Source of the DNA: Raineyella fluvialis
Lineage (GTDB): Bacteria > Actinomycetota > Actinomycetes > Propionibacteriales > Propionibacteriaceae
Assembly (NCBI RefSeq): GCF_009646095.1
Contig: NZ_CP045725.1
Span: 682,001-746,000, forward strand
Direction of reading: 5' to 3'
DNA: 64,000 nucleotides
The position numbers were made by a program, and so were the translations under genes. Below the pieces are notes generated by a model. It saw nothing but the letters and a program-made list of their open reading frames with translations. It made no database searches and was not told where the DNA came from. Positions 60,901-64,000 of the stretch are shown in pieces; positions within the stretch are counted from its first letter, which is position 1; the number at the start of each line of letters is the position of its first letter.

Positions 60901-61001
60901 CGCGGATCTTCCACCACCTCGCGGATCTTCAAGGACCCCGCGGATCTCATGACGTCCGCGAGAAGTCAGGAGTGTCCGCGAAGAACCTGAACGTCCGCGA
61001 A
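60901..61001. repeat. Phased array of six half-sites: three CGCGGATCT, then three inverted GTCCGCGA
   Basis: CGCGGATCT begins at 60901, 60920 and 60939; the inverted TCCGCGA follows at 60955, 60975 and 60994. Spacing is 19-20 bases, about two helical turns. It lies in the 305-base gap between ybaB and the divergent ADH gene; nothing else is seen in this gap apart from the ybaB -10 box. Confidence 0.6.
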
Positions 61002-61101
61002 GCCGCCACGCCGGCCCTCGCCACGTCATTCCATGACCGGAACCCCCGCCTGAGCACCCGCCGGCGTGATGGACTGGGGGAAGCTCGACGTGGAGGTGAT
61101 C

Positions 61102-62112
61102 ATGCGCGCGTGGCAGGTGCGTTCCCCCGGACCGCTGGAGAGCGGACCGCTGGAACTCGTCGAGAAGGAGACCCCGACCCCCGGCGAGGGCGAGGTGCTG
61201 GTCCGGGTCCTGACCTGCGGGGTCTGCCGTACGGACCTCCACGTCACCGAGGGTGATCTGCCGGCCCACCGGCAACGGGTGACGCCCGGGCATGAGATCG
61301 TCGGCCAGGTCGTCGGTGCCGGACCGGGCACGACCCGCTTCACCACCGGTGAACGGGTCGGGATCCCCTGGCTGCGGCGGACCTGCGGCGTCTGCCGCCA
61401 CTGCCGCACCGGCCGGGAGAACCTGTGCCGCCGCTCCCTCTACACCGGCTGGGACGCCGACGGCGGCTACGCCGAGTACACCACGGTGCCGGAGGGCTTC
61501 GCCTACCGACTGCCCGCCCGCTTCGACGACGCCACCGCCGCGCCGCTGCTGTGCGCCGGGATCATCGGTTACCGTGCGCTGCGCCGGGCGAACGTGCCCC
61601 CGGGTGGCCGGCTCGGTCTCTACGGCTTCGGTGGCAGTGCGCACCTGACCGCCCAGGTCGCGCTGGCCCAGGGCCTCGAGGTGCACGTACTGACCCGGGG
61701 CGAGCAGGCCCGACGGTTCGCCCTCGGCCTCGGCTGCGCCTCGGCCGGCGATGCCCGGGACATGCCGCCGGTCGCGCTCGACTCCGCGATCATCTTCGCG
61801 CCGGCCGGTGACATCGTGCCGTACGCCCTCGCGGCGATCGGCCCCGGTGGGACGGTGGCCTGCGCCGGCATCCACTTGTCCGAGATCCCCGCCCTCGACT
61901 ACCAGGCGGCCCTGTTCCACGAGAAGACACTGACCAGCGTCGAGTCCAACACGCGGCGCGACGGCGAGGAGTTCCTCCTCCTGGCCGATCGGCTGGGCCT
62001 GCACCCCACCACCCACGAATATCCCTTCGAGGAGGCCGACCGGGCGCTGCAGTATCTGGCGCGCGGTGACATCGAGGGTGCCGGGGTGCTGCGGATCGCC
62101 GAAGCGGTCTGA
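61102..62112 (+). CDS. Zinc-dependent alcohol dehydrogenase (MDR family)
   Basis: 336 residues. Catalytic zinc Cys in [10 protein letters not shown], then the zinc motif [12 protein letters not shown], four structural-zinc cysteines [15 protein letters not shown], the NAD(P) motif [18 protein letters not shown] (GFGGSA). The AdhP/YjgB-like actinobacterial subgroup oxidises or reduces short alcohols and aldehydes. ATG 61102 with the perfect site GGAGGTGATC; a longer start upstream is unlikely. Confidence 0.9.
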   Translation: MRAWQVRSPGPLESGPLELVEKETPTPGEGEVLVRVLTCGVCRTDLHVTEGDLPAHRQRVTPGHEIVGQVVGAGPGTTRFTTGERVGIPWLRRTCGVCRHCRTGRENLCRRSLYTGWDADGGYAEYTTVPEGFAYRLPARFDDATAAPLLCAGIIGYRALRRANVPPGGRLGLYGFGGSAHLTAQVALAQGLEVHVLTRGEQARRFALGLGCASAGDARDMPPVALDSAIIFAPAGDIVPYALAAIGPGGTVACAGIHLSEIPALDYQAALFHEKTLTSVESNTRRDGEEFLLLADRLGLHPTTHEYPFEEADRALQYLARGDIEGAGVLRIAEAV

Positions 62113-62173
62113 GCGACGCGTGCCTGGCGGCGGCGCCGGCACGTGAGCCCTTCCCAACCGTCCGCCCGGCGCC

Positions 62174-62179
62174 TAGCGT
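62174..62179 (+). promoter_or_regulatory. -10 box TAGCGT, probable leaderless start
   Basis: TAGCGT ends eight bases before the ATG at 62188. Confidence 0.4.
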
Positions 62180-62187
62180 GACGAAGC

Positions 62188-63219
62188 ATGCGACCGTTCC
62201 CCACGCTGCGCGTCCCGATCATCGCCGCCCCCATGGCCGGCGGCCCCTCCACCCCCGCCCTGGTGAACGCCGTCGGCGCGGCCGGTGGGCTCGGCTTCCT
62301 CGCGGGTGGCTACCGCTCGGCGGAGGATCTGGCGGCCCAGATCGCGGCGGTCCGGGCGGCCGGCACCGCCGACTTCGGGGTCAATCTCTTCGTCCCCGAC
62401 ACCACACCGATCGACACCGAGGCCGTCTCCGCCTACCGTCAGGCGCTGCTCCCGCTGGCGGCCCAACTGGGCGTCGACGACCTCCCCGAGGCGCACCCCG
62501 ACGACGATGGTTGGCGGGCCAAGATCGAGCTGTTGGTGGCCTCCCCCGTGCCGGTCGTCTCGTTCACCTTCGGCCTGCCTGATCGGACGACCGTCGAGCG
62601 GCTGCACGGGGCCGGCAGCGTCCTGATCGGCGGCGTGACCTCGGTGCCGGACGCCCTGGCGGCCAGGGAGCGCGGGCTGGATGCCCTCGTCGTCCAGGGG
62701 CCGGAGGCGGGCGGGCACCAGTTCACCTTTCATACGGCCGACCCGGCCCCGACCACGCCGCTGGAGGAATTGTTCGCCGCGGTCCGTGACGCGGTGCCGG
62801 GGCCGCTGATCGCCTCGGGCGGTCTGGCGGATGCCCCCGCCGTCCGCCGGATGATCGATGCCGGCGCGGTGGCGGTGCAGCTGGGCACCGCTTTCCTGCT
62901 GACCCCGGAGGCCGGCACCAACGCCACCCACCGCGCGGCCCTGACCGATCCCGGCTTCACCCGGACGATCCTGACGCGGGCCTTCTCCGGGCGGTGGGCC
63001 CGCGGCCTGGCCAATGCCTACGTCGAGGCGTACGACGCCCTCGCCCCAGCGGCCTACCCGGCCGTCAACCAGATCGCCGGGCCGATCCGGCGGATGGCTG
63101 CGGCCTCGGGCGACCCGCAGCACACGCATCTCTGGGCGGGGACGGCCTGGCGCAAGGTGATCGAGGCACCGGCCGCCGAGGTGCTGGCGGAGCTGTGGCC
63201 GGGCGGCACGAGTGACTGA
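62188..63219 (+). CDS. Nitronate monooxygenase (2-nitropropane dioxygenase type)
   Basis: 343 residues, TIM barrel with FMN: VPIIAAPMAGGPSTPALVNAVGAAGGLGFLAGGY, FGVNLFVPD, GLDALVVQGPEAGGHQFTFH (catalytic His in EAGGH), LIASGGLADAPAVRRMIDAGAVAVQLGTAFLLTPEAGT (phosphate-binding). It oxidises alkyl nitronates such as propionate-3-nitronate. Confidence 0.88.
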   Translation: MRPFPTLRVPIIAAPMAGGPSTPALVNAVGAAGGLGFLAGGYRSAEDLAAQIAAVRAAGTADFGVNLFVPDTTPIDTEAVSAYRQALLPLAAQLGVDDLPEAHPDDDGWRAKIELLVASPVPVVSFTFGLPDRTTVERLHGAGSVLIGGVTSVPDALAARERGLDALVVQGPEAGGHQFTFHTADPAPTTPLEELFAAVRDAVPGPLIASGGLADAPAVRRMIDAGAVAVQLGTAFLLTPEAGTNATHRAALTDPGFTRTILTRAFSGRWARGLANAYVEAYDALAPAAYPAVNQIAGPIRRMAAASGDPQHTHLWAGTAWRKVIEAPAAEVLAELWPGGTSD

Positions 63220-63241
63220 TCCCGGGACCGGGCGACCTCGC

Positions 63242-63421
63242 TCAGTGTGACCGGTCGGCGGCCGCCTCGGCCCGGAGCCGCGCCAGCTCGGCGCTGAGCT
63301 CAGGATCCTCCCGGACCAGCCACACCAAGCCACAGTCCTCCGGACCACTCGCCCCCGGATAACACAGGCTGCAGGTGTCGCCGGGGCGCACCGGGCACTT
63401 CGGGTCCGGCCGGTGAGCCAT
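63242..63421 (-). CDS. Small Cys-rich protein (DUF6767-like)
   Basis: 59 residues with CPVRPGDTCSLCYPGASGPEDCGLVWLV and a charged helical C-terminus. Cysteines at CPV, CSLC and DCG could bind a metal. A small uncharacterised actinobacterial family, as I recall DUF6767. ATG 63421 with a perfect AGGAGGTGA site. Confidence 0.7.
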   Translation of the reverse strand: MAHRPDPKCPVRPGDTCSLCYPGASGPEDCGLVWLVREDPELSAELARLRAEAAADRSH

Positions 63422-63479
63422 CGTCACCTCCTGTTGAGGAATCAACTACGACGGTCATCGTACGCCGCCCGGGAACCGC

Positions 63480-64000
63480 TCAGCCGGCGAGGCCGGAGTC
63501 CTGCTGTTCCTCGAGCAGCAACTCCGCGCCCAACACGTTGGTGAGCAGATCCGCGGCGCTCTCGTACCCTTCACCGACCGTCACGTCCTCATCGGTGTAC
63601 GCGGCGGCCTCCTCCTCGGGCGTGAGTTCCTTGGGCGGCGGCGGGACCGCGGCCACCTGCGAGTACCGACTCGGCCGCTGCGCCGGCTCGTCCTTGGCGG
63701 GGGGCGGCGCCGTGGGCGTCGGCTCTACGGGCGCGGAAGGCCGCTCCACGGCGGCCGGAGCGGCGAACTGCGAGGCGTACAGGTCGTCCTCCGGCGGCGG
63801 CTCGTCCCAGGGGTCGTCCGGCGGTTCCGTGGGCGGGGGAGCCGAGGTCGGGCCGGCGGACGGGCGGCCACGACGGGTCCCCCGCGGTCGCTGAGGATCG
63901 GCGGACGCAGGCACAGGAGCGGTCGCCGGGGCAGGAGCGGCGGAGGGGGCCGGCACGGGCGCAGGCCGCTGGCGGCCCTCGGGCCGTTCGGGTCGGCCGC
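63480..64000 (-). CDS. dnaX: DNA polymerase III subunit gamma/tau, C-terminal part
   Basis: 173 residues, frame open to the window edge. A Pro/Ala/Arg-rich linker (APAPATAPVPASADPQRPRG...) leads to the conserved actinobacterial DnaX end: DDPWDEPPPEDDLYASQFAA and a final acidic helix EGYESAADLLTNVLGAELLLEEQQDSGLAG. The ATPase domain lies outside the window. Identity is supported by the closeness of ybaB and recR. Confidence 0.75.
   Translation of the reverse strand, partial: GRPERPEGRQRPAPVPAPSAAPAPATAPVPASADPQRPRGTRRGRPSAGPTSAPPPTEPPDDPWDEPPPEDDLYASQFAAPAAVERPSAPVEPTPTAPPPAKDEPAQRPSRYSQVAAVPPPPKELTPEEEAAAYTDEDVTVGEGYESAADLLTNVLGAELLLEEQQDSGLAG

Overview
The window is very G+C-rich, and codon use, a WhiB regulator, Tad pilus genes of actinobacterial type, many TAGNNT -10 boxes and leaderless starts point to an actinobacterium. 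My best guess from overall protein flavour is Propionibacteriaceae or a close relative; this is inference only. There are no rRNA genes, no CRISPR array and no recognisable transposase. There is one tRNA (Pro, CGG anticodon).

Layout. 1-5.0 kb: tail of a serine hydrolase, a LysR regulator with a TDT transporter, a PAP2 phosphatase and an LCP cell-wall ligase. 5.0-6.8 kb: an S33 hydrolase and a YciI protein. 6.8-12.8 kb, minus strand: a compact Tad pilus cluster (ssd/cpaE-like, tadA, tadB, tadC, DUF4244 pilin, two TadE-like minor pilins and an unknown partner). 13-26.4 kb: a housekeeping block whose order resembles the Mycobacterium tuberculosis ssd-to-ponA2 neighbourhood as I remember it (methyltransferase, RND exporter, holin-like protein, CoA Nudix, TlpA, nth, crp, DUF4177, RidA, MBL hydrolase, whiB, ponA2, metallophosphoesterase), ending in tRNA-Pro. 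26.6-32.7 kb: FNT channel, single-HKD PLD protein, a HelR-type RNA polymerase ATPase behind a palindrome that looks like the rifamycin-associated element, and an OPT transporter. 32.9-38.4 kb: a complete livFGMHK branched-chain amino-acid ABC operon. 38.8-41.1 kb: GPH sugar transporter and an enoyl-CoA hydratase. 41.2-46.7 kb: a MukBEF-like/Wadjet jetA-jetB-jetC operon with no jetD. 46.9-53.4 kb: six-hairpin-type secreted protein, lysC, GNAT, a secreted PKD-like protein with a lipoprotein, and two membrane proteins. 53.5-57 kb: ileS under a T-box. 57-64 kb: a NarL-type two-component system, a HAD phosphatase, recR and ybaB, a Zn-dependent ADH, a nitronate monooxygenase, a small Cys protein and the end of dnaX.

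Most interesting. (i) A bipartite TCCACAG...TCCACAG motif with 29-30 bp spacing occurs three times: before the Tad ATPase operon, before the Tad pilin operon, and before the unknown lipoprotein/PKD operon, suggesting one regulon. (ii) The RAE-like palindrome sits between helR and a divergent PLD gene and carries outward -35-like hexamers on both strands. (iii) The jetABC operon lacks its nuclease subunit. (iv) An ileS T-box. (v) A phased array of six half-sites before the ADH gene, a 20-bp perfect inverted repeat, and a terminator between two divergent genes that suggests a small RNA.

Quality warning. Nine genes are broken by single-base deletions (ten events, mostly in G or C runs). Adding one base restores a full-length family protein in every case, so these look like sequencing or assembly errors rather than pseudogenes. 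I annotate them as frameshifted CDS.
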